A stretch of 64,000 nucleotides of DNA from JAKAWQ01 sp035509315 (GTDB lineage Bacteria > Pseudomonadota > Alphaproteobacteria > Acetobacterales > Acetobacteraceae), in NCBI GenBank assembly GCA_035509315.1, contig DATJLS010000003.1, positions 1 to 64,000 on the forward strand, given 5' to 3'. Of the stretch, positions 17,484 through 25,878 are shown piece by piece (position 1 is the first letter of the stretch; every line of letters begins with the position of its first letter). The notes under the pieces are model-generated. The model was not told where the DNA came from. It made no database searches and saw only the letters and a program-made list of their open reading frames with translations. The translations under genes and the position numbers were made by a program.

Positions 17484-18632
17484 TCATGTCAGATGCGGCA
17501 AAGCGAGATATTCCCGTGTCTGCATTTCGATCAGCCGCGAGGCGGTGCGGCGAAACGCCTCTGATCCCTCGCCCTCGGGATAGAGCTCGTCCGGATCCGC
17601 CGCCGCCGAGGCGACGAGCTTGACCCGATGGTCATAGAGCGCATCGATCAGCGTGATGAACCGCCGCGCGGCATCGAAGCGCAAAGGATCGAGGCGGGGG
17701 ATCGCATCGAGCACGAGCGTTTCGAAATGGGTGGCGAGCGCGAGATAATCTCCGGGGCCGAGCGGGGTTTCGCAAAGTGAAGCGAAATCGAACCGCGCCA
17801 CCTTTCCTGCCGCACGCGGCACCGGCAAAGTTCGCCCCATCACGATCAGGCGCCGTTCCGCCGCCGGCTCGCCGCCGAGCTCGGCGAACGCCGCATCGAG
17901 GGCGGCGCGGGCGCGCGCATCCGCCGGCACATGCCAGACCGGCATGCGCATGAGCCGCTCGCGCCGCCAATCCTGGCCGCCCTCGATCACCAGAAGATCA
18001 AGATGACTCTTCAGGATTTCGATGAAAGGGAGAAACGCATCGCGCCCGGGCTGGCCCTTGAAGAGATCGTCCGGCACGGTGTTCGAGGTCGCGACGACGA
18101 TCACGCCACGGGCGAAGAGCGCGGCGAAGAGCCGCCCGAGCAGCAGCGCATCGGCGACATCGTTGATCTGGAATTCGTCAAAGCAGAGCAGCACATTCTC
18201 GCGCGCGATCGCATCCGCAAGCGGGGGGATCGGATCGCCGCCGGCGGCCGCATGCAACCTTGCATGCACATCCTGCATGAAGCGATCGAAATGCACGCGC
18301 CGCTTGCGCGCGAGCGGGGCGGTGGCGAAGAAGAGATCCATCAGCATGGACTTCCCCCGCCCCACCGCGCCGGCCAGATAGAGGCCGTTCGGCGCCGCGC
18401 TGTCCTCCGGGCTCCGCCGCGCGAGGAGCCACCCGAGGAGGCCCTGGCCATTGGCAGCCGGCGCCGGCTCATAAAAGCGCAGGCGCTGCCACAGCGCCTG
18501 AAGCCGTTCGACCGCGAGCGCCTGGGCGGGATCCGACCCGAGCTCGCCCCGGGCGAGCTTCGCGCGATAGAGGGGAAGCGGCCCGTCCGCGGCTTCCTTG
18601 TCGGCGGCGGCCCGGGACGGGAGAACATCCAT
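17484..18632 (-). CDS. zapE: AFG1/ZapE-family ATPase
   Basis: The protein has 382 residues. It contains a P-loop (LAGAVGRGKSMLMDLFF, near 85-100), a Walker B DEFQINDVADALLLGRL segment (near 155), and YDHRVKLVASAAADPDELY at the C-terminus, all typical of cell-division protein ZapE and mitochondrial AFG1. In Escherichia coli ZapE modulates the FtsZ ring under stress; AFG1 relatives act in quality control of respiratory complexes. Its position next to mdh and the TCA genes is common in alphaproteobacteria. The gap 17361-17483 shows no clear signal. Confidence 0.92.
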   Translation of the reverse strand: MDVLPSRAAADKEAADGPLPLYRAKLARGELGSDPAQALAVERLQALWQRLRFYEPAPAANGQGLLGWLLARRSPEDSAAPNGLYLAGAVGRGKSMLMDLFFATAPLARKRRVHFDRFMQDVHARLHAAAGGDPIPPLADAIARENVLLCFDEFQINDVADALLLGRLFAALFARGVIVVATSNTVPDDLFKGQPGRDAFLPFIEILKSHLDLLVIEGGQDWRRERLMRMPVWHVPADARARAALDAAFAELGGEPAAERRLIVMGRTLPVPRAAGKVARFDFASLCETPLGPGDYLALATHFETLVLDAIPRLDPLRFDAARRFITLIDALYDHRVKLVASAAADPDELYPEGEGSEAFRRTASRLIEMQTREYLALPHLT

Positions 18633-18745
18633 GGCTGGCTGCGCTTACCCCGATCCATCCGCCCGCTTCAATCTCCGGCAAGGCAACCCTGGACAGAGCG
18701 AGGCGCTGATGTACTTAAAAGCAGGCGTCCCTCGGAGGATCGTCG

Positions 18746-19378
18746 ATGACCCAGCTCGCCTATGACCGGCTCGCCGCCACCGAAGTCGCTTCCGACCCTT
18801 TCCGGCACATCATCGTGCCGGAATTCGTGCCGCCCGAGGCGCTGGCCCGGGTGGTTGCCGATCTCCCTTCGCTCGAGCGCAGGGGCTCCTTCCCGATCGG
18901 GTCGCTCCGCTTCGGCCCTGCCGCCGCGCTGCTGATGGAGGAGCTGGAGGGCCCCCGGTTCCGCCAGGCCCTCGCCGACAAATTCTCACTCGACCTAGAT
19001 GATGCGCCGACCATGCTGACATTGCGCGGCGCCTCGACCGAGCGGGATGGCCTGATCCATCGGGATTCGGACGCCAAGCGGGTGACGGTGCTGCTCTATC
19101 TCAACCCCGCGAACGCCGCCTGGGCGCGGCATGAGGGGTGTCTCAGGCTGCTGCGCACACCCGACGATCTCGATGATTTCGCGGTCGAGGTGCCGCCGGC
19201 CGATGGCGCGTTGCTCGTGTTCCCAAACGCCGCCAATGCCTGGCATGGCCATAAGACTTTCATCGGGCGGCGCTACGTGGTCCAGCTCAACTACATGACG
19301 ACCGACGCCGCGGCGCGCTCCGAACTGCGCCGCCACCGCTTCTCGGCGCTCGTCAAGCGGCTCACCCAAGCGGCCTGA
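18746..19378 (+). CDS. 2OG-Fe(II) oxygenase-family protein (prolyl-hydroxylase-like)
   Basis: The protein has 210 residues. A central double-stranded beta-helix is indicated by LIHRDSDAKRVTVLLYLN near residues 105-122 (H-x-D iron ligands), the distal histidine in NAWHGHKTFIGRRYVVQLNYM near 165-185, and an arginine that would hold 2-oxoglutarate. The substrate is unknown. The start at 18746 has GGAGG 8 bp upstream. The next gene, a Fur-family regulator, starts 3 bp after its stop, so the two are likely cotranscribed. zapE is divergent. Confidence 0.75.
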   Translation: MTQLAYDRLAATEVASDPFRHIIVPEFVPPEALARVVADLPSLERRGSFPIGSLRFGPAAALLMEELEGPRFRQALADKFSLDLDDAPTMLTLRGASTERDGLIHRDSDAKRVTVLLYLNPANAAWARHEGCLRLLRTPDDLDDFAVEVPPADGALLVFPNAANAWHGHKTFIGRRYVVQLNYMTTDAAARSELRRHRFSALVKRLTQAA

Positions 19379-19381
19379 GAG

Positions 19382-19873
19382 GTGGAGGGCGGCAGCCGGA
19401 TCGCGGGGCAGCTCGAAGAGGCGGCAAGGGCCTGCGCCCGCGAGGGCAGCACGCTCACCGAGTTGCGCCGCCTTGTGCTCGGGCTGATCCTCGAGGCGGA
19501 AGGTCCGCTCACCGCCTACCAGCTTCTCGACAGGCTCAAGCAGACCCGCAAGGGCGCGGTGCCGCCGACGGTATATCGGGCGCTCGACTTCCTGCTCGCG
19601 CGCCGGCTGATTCACAAGGTCGAGAGCCTCAACGCCTTCGTTCCCTGCATCGAGCCGGCGCAGCATGGCCATCAGGCGCAGTTCCTCATCTGCCGCGCCT
19701 GCGGCGCCGTCACCGAGCTCGAGGATCACGCCATTGCCGAGGCGCTGACGCGCGCGACGGCGCGCCACGGCTTCCAGCCCGTGAACGCCCTGATCGAGGT
19801 GACGGGCGTTTGCGCGGCCTGCGCCCGGGCGGGCGAGGCCGCGCCCGAAGCGGTCCCGCCGCCGAGGGCTTGA
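19382..19873 (+). CDS. Fur-family transcriptional regulator, Zur-like
   Basis: The protein has 163 residues. The winged-helix domain (LTELRRLVLGLILEAEGPLTAYQLLDRL, then VPPTVYRALDFLLARRLIHKVE) is followed by the dimerisation domain. That domain has the two CxxC pairs of a structural zinc site (ICRACGAVTE near 100 and VCAACARAG near 143) and histidines (HGHQAQF). VPPTVYRALDFL and the absence of an HHHDH motif point to Zur rather than Fur. The start is GTG, immediately after the oxygenase gene. The effector metal is inferred. Confidence 0.82.
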   Translation: MEGGSRIAGQLEEAARACAREGSTLTELRRLVLGLILEAEGPLTAYQLLDRLKQTRKGAVPPTVYRALDFLLARRLIHKVESLNAFVPCIEPAQHGHQAQFLICRACGAVTELEDHAIAEALTRATARHGFQPVNALIEVTGVCAACARAGEAAPEAVPPPRA

Positions 19874-19879
19874 TCCCGG

Positions 19880-20641
19880 TCACATCATGCCGCCATCGAC
19901 GAAGAAATTCGCCCCGCTGCAGCCGGCCGCCTCCTCGGAGGCGAGGAACAGCGCCATGCGGGCGACATGCTCCGGCAGGATGCGGAATTTCAGCGCCTGG
20001 CGTTCGAGGAGCGCCGCATCCGCCTCGGGCGGCGTCCAGAGACGCCGCTGCCGCTCGGTCACGATCGCGCCCGGCACGATGCAATTGACGCGGATTCCCT
20101 TGCCGCCGAGTTCCTTGGCGAGCGTGCGTGTGAGCCCGTTGATGGCGGCCTTCGCCGTCGTATAGCCGACCATGTTCGTGATCCCGCGCATCCAGGAGCC
20201 CGAGCCGAAAAGGATCACCGCGCCGCCGCCGCGCGCCGCCATGCCCGGAACGACTGCCTGGGCGGCGAAGAATTGGTGATCGAGATTGAGCGCGAGCGTC
20301 CGCCGCCACTGCTCCGGCTCCACGCCCTGCCAGGAATGGCGATCGTCGCGGGCGGCATTGTTGACGAGCACGTCGAGCCCGTGGCCGGCCTCCGCCTCGA
20401 TCGCGCGGACAGCGGCGCGCAGCGCCGCGATGTCGGTGAGATCGGCGGCAACGAATCGCGCGCCAGGGCCGATCTTTTCGACAAGCGCTTTGCCGGCTTC
20501 CTCGTCCACATCGATGAAGAACACGCGGGAACCCTGCACCGCAAAGGCCTCGACCATGGCCGCGCCGATGCCGCTCGCGCCGCCGGTGATCAGCACGGAT
20601 TTGCCGGAAAGAGAAGGATAGCGGGCGATCGAATCGTTCAT
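19880..20641 (-). CDS. Short-chain dehydrogenase/reductase (SDR) family oxidoreductase
   Basis: The protein has 253 residues of the classical SDR type. It has the cofactor motif TGGASGIG (near 19-26), NNAARDD in place of NNAG (near 95), a catalytic serine in GSGSW (near 145) and the Y-x-x-x-K motif YTTAKAAING (near 158-162). PG-IVTERQ and a C-terminal FFVDGGMM complete the fold. IDVDE after the first motif suggests NAD preference. The substrate is unknown. It converges with the Zur-like gene (6-bp gap). Four 13-bp tandem repeats lie just upstream of its start. Confidence 0.85.
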   Translation of the reverse strand: MNDSIARYPSLSGKSVLITGGASGIGAAMVEAFAVQGSRVFFIDVDEEAGKALVEKIGPGARFVAADLTDIAALRAAVRAIEAEAGHGLDVLVNNAARDDRHSWQGVEPEQWRRTLALNLDHQFFAAQAVVPGMAARGGGAVILFGSGSWMRGITNMVGYTTAKAAINGLTRTLAKELGGKGIRVNCIVPGAIVTERQRRLWTPPEADAALLERQALKFRILPEHVARMALFLASEEAAGCSGANFFVDGGMM

Positions 20642-20658
20642 GCGGGGCGCTCCTCGTT

Positions 20659-20710
20659 CATTTCGTGCTGGCATTTCGTGCTGGCATTTCGTGCTGGCAT
20701 TTCGTGCCGG
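20659..20710 (-). repeat. Four tandem 13-bp repeats upstream of the SDR gene
   Basis: The unit catttcgtgctgg is repeated at 20659-20671, 20672-20684 and 20685-20697, with a fourth copy at 20698-20710 that differs by one base (ccgg for ctgg). It ends 18 bp before the SDR start, in the 5' leader or promoter. It could be an iterated operator or a slippage-prone tract. Each unit carries an ATG on the minus strand (ccagcacgaaatg). Confidence 0.85.
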
Positions 20711-20870
20711 CCGTCTCGTGTCGGTCCGCATGATTTGACAGCGCGCCGCCTCCGGCGCCAGCCATCCCGCCGTGCTTATTGCCGGCCGGCGACCCCTGCC
20801 GAACAATTCGGCAAACCGGCAAGGCCAAGCCCCTGACCGGCGGGGCGGAAAAGGGAAAGGAACGTTCTCG

Positions 20871-21305
20871 ATGCGAACCATGATGCTGGCCCTGATCGCG
20901 CTTGGCGCCATGATGGTCCCCGGCGCCGCAGAGACACCGACGCCCGCCGCCGGAAGTCCCGAGGTCTTTTGGGTGTTCACCCTCGCGATTGAGCCCGCCC
21001 AGTACGGTCCGTTGACAGAGCTCGTCTCGCAAATTGTGGCCGCGGCGGAAAAGGAGCCCGGAACCCTCGAATATGACTGGAACATCGGCGCCGATCGCAA
21101 GACGCTCATCGTGATCGAACGCTATGCGGATTCCCAAGCCCTGCTGCAGCATGGGAAGGATTTCGGCCCATTCGCCAAGCGCTTCTTCACACTCGCGAAG
21201 CCGGTCAGCCTGGTCGTTTTCGGCACGCCGGACGCGGAGGCCAAGAAGGCCATCGCCGGTCTCCGCCCGGTCTATATGACCACGTTCGACGGCTTCAGCC
21301 GCTGA
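20871..21305 (+). CDS. Exported antibiotic-biosynthesis-monooxygenase (ABM) fold protein
   Basis: The protein has 144 residues. An N-terminal signal peptide is visible (MRTMMLALIALGAMMVPGAAE, two segments; cleavage about residue 20). A single ABM/YgiN-like ferredoxin-fold domain follows, with EKEPGTLEYDWNIGADRKTLIVIERY near 60-85, the usual core of quinol-type monooxygenases and heme-degrading relatives. Export to the periplasm is inferred. The ATG at 20871 is preceded by GGGAAAGGA. An ORF extension upstream lacks a signal peptide and was not used. Confidence 0.75.
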   Translation: MRTMMLALIALGAMMVPGAAETPTPAAGSPEVFWVFTLAIEPAQYGPLTELVSQIVAAAEKEPGTLEYDWNIGADRKTLIVIERYADSQALLQHGKDFGPFAKRFFTLAKPVSLVVFGTPDAEAKKAIAGLRPVYMTTFDGFSR

Positions 21306-21423
21306 AGGGGCCGGCTTTCTCAGCGGACGGGCAGAGCTTCCGATGAAATCGCGCGGTGATCCGGGGAGGTCGATGAAATTGCACCGGCCGCAAGAGCGTG
21401 ATGATTCGAGGTCATGTGGAAGA

Positions 21424-22134
21424 TCAGTGACCGCTTTCCTTCTCGCTCAGGGAGGCAAGGCTTTCGGGTCGCAGGATGACGATATGGCCCTGGTCACGCG
21501 CAATGACGCCAGCCTTCTCCCACAATCGAAGCTGGCGATTGATCTTTTCCCGCGACCCGCCGGCGAGTGTGGCGAGATCGCTCTGGGATAGCCGTATCGT
21601 GACACGGTTGCCGGCCGGCCCGGCGATCTGCGGCAGACCGAGCAGAAGCCTGCTGATCCGACCTGGCAGGTCGAGCAGCGCCAGACTCTCGACGGCAAGA
21701 TTGGTGCGCCGGAGCCGTCGGCAAAGCTCGCCCATCAATTTAAGGCAAAGTTCGGGATTTTTACGGATCAGGGCGAGAAACCCCGCCCGCTCCACGATCA
21801 ACAACACGCAGTCCTCGATGGCCGAGACATCGGCGCTGCGCTCCGCCCCGTCGAGGAGGGAAATCTCGCCCAGGATCTCGCCCGCGCCGAGCACGGCGTA
21901 GCTAACCTCGCGGCCGTCCACGCCCAGCGCCGAGACCCGCACGGTGCCCTGCAGAATGACGATCATGCTGCCTCCGGGCTCCCCCTTGCGGAGGATCTGC
22001 GCCCCGCGCGGCCGGCGCTGCAGCGCCGTGTGCCCAAGAATCTGGTCGATCTCAGTCGCCGAAAGCGCCTTGAAGAGGGGCACCGTCACAAGTGCTGCTC
22101 GCCGTGCGGCAAGATCGCGCTGCGGCTTTGCCAT
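21424..22134 (-). CDS. Crp/Fnr-family transcriptional regulator
   Basis: The protein has 236 residues. The cyclic-nucleotide-binding beta-roll occupies about 15-130 (GHTALQRRPRGAQILRKGEPG, GAGEILGEISLLDGAERSADV). The helix-turn-helix is in LSQSDLATLAGGSREKINRQL near 180-200. The GEISLLDGAERSADV segment resembles the phosphate-binding cassette of cAMP-binding members, although the E of the usual FGE is present in LGE. No N-terminal cysteine cluster of FNR type is seen. Start 22134 was chosen over 22245, which would run into the divergent gene's leader. It is divergent from a nucleotide cyclase, suggesting a common circuit. Confidence 0.85.
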   Translation of the reverse strand: MAKPQRDLAARRAALVTVPLFKALSATEIDQILGHTALQRRPRGAQILRKGEPGGSMIVILQGTVRVSALGVDGREVSYAVLGAGEILGEISLLDGAERSADVSAIEDCVLLIVERAGFLALIRKNPELCLKLMGELCRRLRRTNLAVESLALLDLPGRISRLLLGLPQIAGPAGNRVTIRLSQSDLATLAGGSREKINRQLRLWEKAGVIARDQGHIVILRPESLASLSEKESGH

Positions 22135-22268
22135 ATCTCTCGTCGCTTCCCGATTCCTCGGCCCGCCAAAGGGAGCTTCCAGAGTCGCCCGCTCCTCCGC
22201 CACGGAAATTCCTCGCGCCTGCCTCACGTCCAATGATGCTACCATGTTGGGAAGCGGGAGTGAATGCG

Positions 22269-24017
22269 ATGCATCTCAAGCGGGAAATGACAGAGAATGC
22301 CCGCACGAGTGTGGGCATCTATTCGGCCGGTCCATGGTCGCGGCGGCTCCGCCTCGCCTCCGGCTCCATCCTTTTCCTTTACGTCACCCTGCATCTGACC
22401 AACCACGCGCTCGGCAATATCGGCCTCGGCGCGATGCAGGCAATGCTTGCGATCCAGCTTTGGCTCTGGCAGGGCGTGATCGGCTCGATCCTGCTCTATG
22501 GCGCATTCCTCCTCCATGGCGGGCTCGGGGTCTTCGCGTTCTACCAGCGTCGCTTCTTCGGCCTCAGGTGGCTCGAGGGTGCGCAGCTCGTGCTCGGTCT
22601 CGCCGTGCCGGCACTGCTGGCCAACCATCTGGCCGACACGCGTCTCGCACTCCTGCTTTACGGAATTCCCAAGCAATATCCACAGGTCCTCGCCACTTTC
22701 TGGGTGCTCGTTCCGCTGTTCGGAGCGCTTCAGGTCGTGGTGTTGATCGTTGCCTGGGGCCATGGCTGCATCGGCATGCATTACGCCTTCCGGCTAAAGC
22801 CCTGGTACGGACGGGCAAGCCGCCTCTTGCTCGTGCTCGCGATTCTTCTCCCCGTGCTTGCCCTCCTCGGCTTCGTGCAGGGAGGGCGGGAGGTCGCGCG
22901 CGCGATGGTCGTGCCTGCCTGGCGCGCAGCCGAGCTCGGGGCCGCCAAGGCCGGCACGCCGGCCGAGGCCGTGCATCTCTTTCATGTTCGAGACCTCTTT
23001 ATCGCCGGCTGGCTTATCCTGCTGGCACTCGTGCTGGTGCTGCGGGGCCTGCGCACATGGCGCGAGCGCAGCAGCCGCAGCGTCGCGATCACCTATCCGG
23101 ACGGCCGTGTTGTCGGTCTGCCTGCCGGTTGCTCCGTGCTCGAGGCAAGTCTGCGAATCGGCTTTCCGCACGCGGCGATCTGCGGCGGGCGCGGCCGTTG
23201 CTCGACCTGCCGTGTCCGGGTTTTTGGGGATCCCGCTTCGCTGGCTCCGCCCACCGCCTCAGAGTCTGCGGTGCTCGCCCGTGTGCGCGCGGACCCGGGG
23301 TGCGTGCGGCTCGCCTGCCAGCTTCGCCCGCTTGGCTCGATCATCATCTATCCGCTCATCCCACCCGGGATCGCCGCAAGATTCCTCGTCGGAAGCGGTC
23401 GGGGCATGCTGGGCGAAGAACGGTTCATCGTCGCGATGTTCGTCGATCTACGCGATTCCACCGCGCTCGTTCGCGGCCGCCTTCCCTATGACGCGGTATT
23501 CATGCTGCGCCGTTTCGTCGAGAGCGCGGCAATGGCAGTGATCGATGCGGGCGGGGTCCCTAACCAATTCACTGGCGATGGCCTGCTCGCCCTGTTCGGC
23601 CTCGCTTCGGGCCCGGCCGAGGCCTGCCGCGCGGCGCTCGCCGCCACCATCCGCCTTGCGCAAGCCCTCGGCGGACAAACCGAAACGATGCAAGACGAAA
23701 GCGAAGAGCGGCTCGCCTTCGGCATCGGTGCGCATTGCGGCACAGCGGTGGTGGGTGAAATCGGATTCGGCGGTATCCGGACCTTCACTGCGCTTGGCGA
23801 AGTGGTGCACCTGGCCGCGCGGCTCGAGCAGGCGTCTCGCGATCTTCGACAGACAGCGGTGATTTCGGCAGAAATCCTCGAGCGCGCCGGCGTGACACTG
23901 CCTGTCGGCTCGCCCACTTCCTCAGCAACCGAGCTCAGGGTGCGCGGGCACGACCGACCGCTTCGGGTCAATCTTTTCACAATCGTAACGTTACGCGAGG
24001 GCTTCGGCGTGGACTGA
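22269..24017 (+). CDS. Membrane adenylate/guanylate cyclase with heme-b-like membrane domain and 2Fe-2S ferredoxin domain
   Basis: The protein has 582 residues in three parts. Residues 1-270 hold about five membrane segments with succinate-dehydrogenase-cytochrome-like histidines (LHLTNHALG, LLHGGLGVF, GHGCIGMHYAF). Residues about 270-360 form a plant-type 2Fe-2S domain with cysteines in AICGGRGRCSTCRV and RLACQL. Residues about 383-560 form a class III cyclase domain with metal aspartates in FVDLRDST and TGDGLLALFG. This makes a nucleotide cyclase whose activity may follow the redox or heme state. It starts at 22269 with GGGAG upstream and is divergent from a Crp/Fnr gene. Confidence 0.85.
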   Translation: MHLKREMTENARTSVGIYSAGPWSRRLRLASGSILFLYVTLHLTNHALGNIGLGAMQAMLAIQLWLWQGVIGSILLYGAFLLHGGLGVFAFYQRRFFGLRWLEGAQLVLGLAVPALLANHLADTRLALLLYGIPKQYPQVLATFWVLVPLFGALQVVVLIVAWGHGCIGMHYAFRLKPWYGRASRLLLVLAILLPVLALLGFVQGGREVARAMVVPAWRAAELGAAKAGTPAEAVHLFHVRDLFIAGWLILLALVLVLRGLRTWRERSSRSVAITYPDGRVVGLPAGCSVLEASLRIGFPHAAICGGRGRCSTCRVRVFGDPASLAPPTASESAVLARVRADPGCVRLACQLRPLGSIIIYPLIPPGIAARFLVGSGRGMLGEERFIVAMFVDLRDSTALVRGRLPYDAVFMLRRFVESAAMAVIDAGGVPNQFTGDGLLALFGLASGPAEACRAALAATIRLAQALGGQTETMQDESEERLAFGIGAHCGTAVVGEIGFGGIRTFTALGEVVHLAARLEQASRDLRQTAVISAEILERAGVTLPVGSPTSSATELRVRGHDRPLRVNLFTIVTLREGFGVD

Positions 24018-24031
24018 ACGATCAGCCGTGC

Positions 24032-24108
24032 GAGAGCGGGATGCGTCTGCTCCCGCGCCAGCCATTCGTTTTCTCGTGTGAATTCAGACCTTCGATGATC
24101 CCGCTTTA
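24032..24108 (-). repeat. Dispersed repeat family A, copy 1
   Basis: On the minus strand it reads from aaagcgggatcatcgaagg through gaaaacgaatgg to gcatcccgctctcg. The ends agcggga and tcccgct are inverted. It overlaps the last codon of the small minus-strand gene at 24106-24279 and lies just after the cyclase gene. Other copies are listed separately. Confidence 0.65.
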
Positions 24109-24279
24109 TGGCGCGGCCGCGCCCGGCCCGTCGCCCACGACCCAGCGCCCGATCGGACGGCCAGTCGTGGCGTCGATCGTCCATGTGAGGGTGACGACCG
24201 GCCGATGGAGCGGCAGGCCCGGCTCCGCGGTCTTGCGGACGATTGCGTTCAGGCGATCCAGGGGCAGCAGCTCGGTCAT
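24106..24279 (-). CDS. Small hypothetical protein (57 residues)
   Basis: The ATG at 24279 is preceded by GGGAGTTGG at good spacing. The peptide begins MTELLPLDRLNAIVRKTAEPG and contains PVVTLTWTIDATTGRPIGRW before an Ala-rich end. No transmembrane segment or known domain is recognised. The stop (24106-24108) falls at the edge of a repeat-A copy. The gene is isolated between two repeat copies. It is considered real because of its ribosome site and protein-like composition; the function is unknown. Confidence 0.5.
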   Translation of the reverse strand: MTELLPLDRLNAIVRKTAEPGLPLHRPVVTLTWTIDATTGRPIGRWVVGDGPGAAAP

Positions 24280-24362
24280 CGGTCCAACTCCCGTCCTTCG
24301 ATGGACGGGATCAAACCGAAAGAGAGCTTCGCAGACTGTAACCCGGGTTACTTTTTCTGGCG

Positions 24363-24501
24363 AGAGCGGGATATGTTCGCTTTCGGTCATCACGCTCTAA
24401 AGCGTGATCGCCGAAGGTGGAACGACCGGAGGCGTGAATCACGCTGGAAAACACATGCCAGAGAGCGGGATCCGTGAGCACAGGCGAACGCACCACGCTT
24501 T
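24363..24501. repeat. Dispersed repeat family A, copy 2 with an inverted partial copy
   Basis: Bases 24400-24501 form a full plus-strand copy (aagcgtgatcgccgaaggtgg ... ggaaaacacatg ... gagagcgggatccgtgagca), as separate blocks. Bases 24363-24398 look like an inverted partial copy (gagagcgggat ... tcatcacgctct). The two abut head to head, giving a palindromic junction at cacgctctaaagcgtg (24391-24406). It ends about 20 bp before the TMEM175-like gene and may contain part of its promoter. Confidence 0.65.
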
Positions 24502-24522
24502 TGCACAGGGAAGGATAAGGAT

Positions 24523-25125
24523 ATGGTCGTGCTCCGCAGAGCGACTCCGGAGCGGGTGAGCGCGTTCTCCGATGGCGTGTTCGCTGTCCTCATTACGGTG
24601 CTGGTGCTGGACCTGCGGCCACCGGAGCATCCCACCTTCAAGGCGTTCCTACTGCTCTGGCCTACATGGCTCAGCTATGCAGTGAGCTACCTTTTCATCG
24701 CCATTGTCTGGACAAACCATCATTATCTCATGCGCTATGCCAACGAGGCGACTCCTCGTCTCCTGTGGTCCAATTTCGCGCATTTGTTTTGCATGTCGCT
24801 GCTGCCGCTCTCGACCGCCTGGATGGCGGTGAGCGAATTGGCGCCGCAGCCGGTTGCCTTCTACGCGGCGGTTTTCTTCCTCGTGAACGCAACCTATATG
24901 TGTCTGATCTGGGAGCTCGTTGATCGAATTCCGGTTGATGAACTCTCACCAGTGGTGCGCAGGATCATGTGCCTCCGCGCGATCGCGACTTTGTGCCTCT
25001 TCGGGGTGGCTGCGGTCGTGGCGCTGAAATATCCACCGGTTGGACTCGGAATTTGCATTGCGTGCCTGATCGTTTATCTGAAGCCCGATCCGCCGGGCGC
25101 TGAAAAGCGGATATCCCAGGAATAA
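24523..25125 (+). CDS. TMEM175-family (DUF1211) integral membrane protein, putative potassium channel
   Basis: The protein has 200 residues with about six membrane segments. The segment RVSAFSDGVFAVLITVLVLDL at residues 11-31 carries the FSDGVFA filter/pore motif diagnostic of TMEM175 proteins, and TNHHYLMRY near 65 matches the family. Bacterial members form tetrameric potassium channels without a TVGYG filter. The ATG is preceded by GGAAGGATAAGGA. It has no obvious operon partner, and the repeat-A block upstream probably separates it from other units. Confidence 0.85.
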   Translation: MVVLRRATPERVSAFSDGVFAVLITVLVLDLRPPEHPTFKAFLLLWPTWLSYAVSYLFIAIVWTNHHYLMRYANEATPRLLWSNFAHLFCMSLLPLSTAWMAVSELAPQPVAFYAAVFFLVNATYMCLIWELVDRIPVDELSPVVRRIMCLRAIATLCLFGVAAVVALKYPPVGLGICIACLIVYLKPDPPGAEKRISQE

Positions 25126-25174
25126 AGGGAACTTATTCGAACCTCGCGCTTCGCGTTCGGGCGGATGCCTCCCT

Positions 25175-25870
25175 TCACTCCCGTCTCAGCACCCGGTCGA
25201 TGAGAAAATGGGAAATGCCGCCAGCGACGAAGTCGCGGCGCAGCGCCGCCTCGTCATAATCCTCGCGCACCCAGTCGAGGAACGGCTTGCGCCCCTCTCC
25301 CTCGCGCGCATAGCAGAACAGGAAAGCATCCAGGATGCCGGTGCGGGCGCGCCGGAAATGGCCGAAGCGCATGGAAAGCTGCCGCATCGCCTGCTCCAGG
25401 CTCGTTCCGTTGAGAAGCAGGTAGATCGCCGCCGCGAGCCCGGCACGGTCGGCGCCTGACTTGCAGTGGATCAGCGCCGGCCCCTCCATGCTTCGATAGA
25501 TCTCCGCAAGCGCCAGCACCCGCTCGCGATGCGGCGCGCCCCGGCTCTCGAACGGTGCATCGATATGGCGAAGGCCGAGACGTTCCGCCGCCTCGCGCGA
25601 AAGCGCATCCGACCCGCAGGCGCGTCGCCCGCGCAGATTGATGACCGTCTTGAGGCCGTGGCGCCGGGTCGCGGCGGCGAGCCGCGCCGGGGTCGGATGA
25701 TTGCAGCGATAGAGCCGGCCGGGAACGACCGTTGCCCAATTCCCCCACGCCACCCGGAAGAATCCATGATCGGCAAGAAGACTGTCCGACCAGGCCGCAA
25801 GCCGGCCCCGGCCGGTCGCCACATCGCCCGCGAACACCGGAATCCGCGACCGGTCTCGAAGCCCGCTCAA
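25175..25870 (-). CDS. Tyrosine/dual-specificity protein phosphatase-like protein
   Basis: The protein has 231 residues. The catalytic loop LIHCKSGADRAGLAAAIYLL near 140 matches the HCx5R signature of cysteine-dependent phosphatases, and LYRCNHPTPARL with KTVINLRGRR near 70-80 matches the prokaryotic DSP/DUF442-like group. It probably dephosphorylates proteins or a small phospho-metabolite. The only reasonable start is TTG at 25870, 8 bp after the sdhB stop and preceded by GAGAGGC, so it would be the last gene of the sdh transcript. The substrate is unknown. Confidence 0.78.
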   Translation of the reverse strand: MSGLRDRSRIPVFAGDVATGRGRLAAWSDSLLADHGFFRVAWGNWATVVPGRLYRCNHPTPARLAAATRRHGLKTVINLRGRRACGSDALSREAAERLGLRHIDAPFESRGAPHRERVLALAEIYRSMEGPALIHCKSGADRAGLAAAIYLLLNGTSLEQAMRQLSMRFGHFRRARTGILDAFLFCYAREGEGRKPFLDWVREDYDEAALRRDFVAGGISHFLIDRVLRRE

Positions 25871-25878
25871 ATAGCCTC

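Noticed and set aside
20659..20710. CRISPR-like array
   Set aside because: Units are 13 bp with no spacers and no cas genes are in the window; it is a simple tandem repeat.
20658..21152. Minus-strand open frame opposite the ABM-fold gene
   Set aside because: It overlaps the tandem repeats and a gene with a clear signal peptide on the plus strand; no domain is visible.
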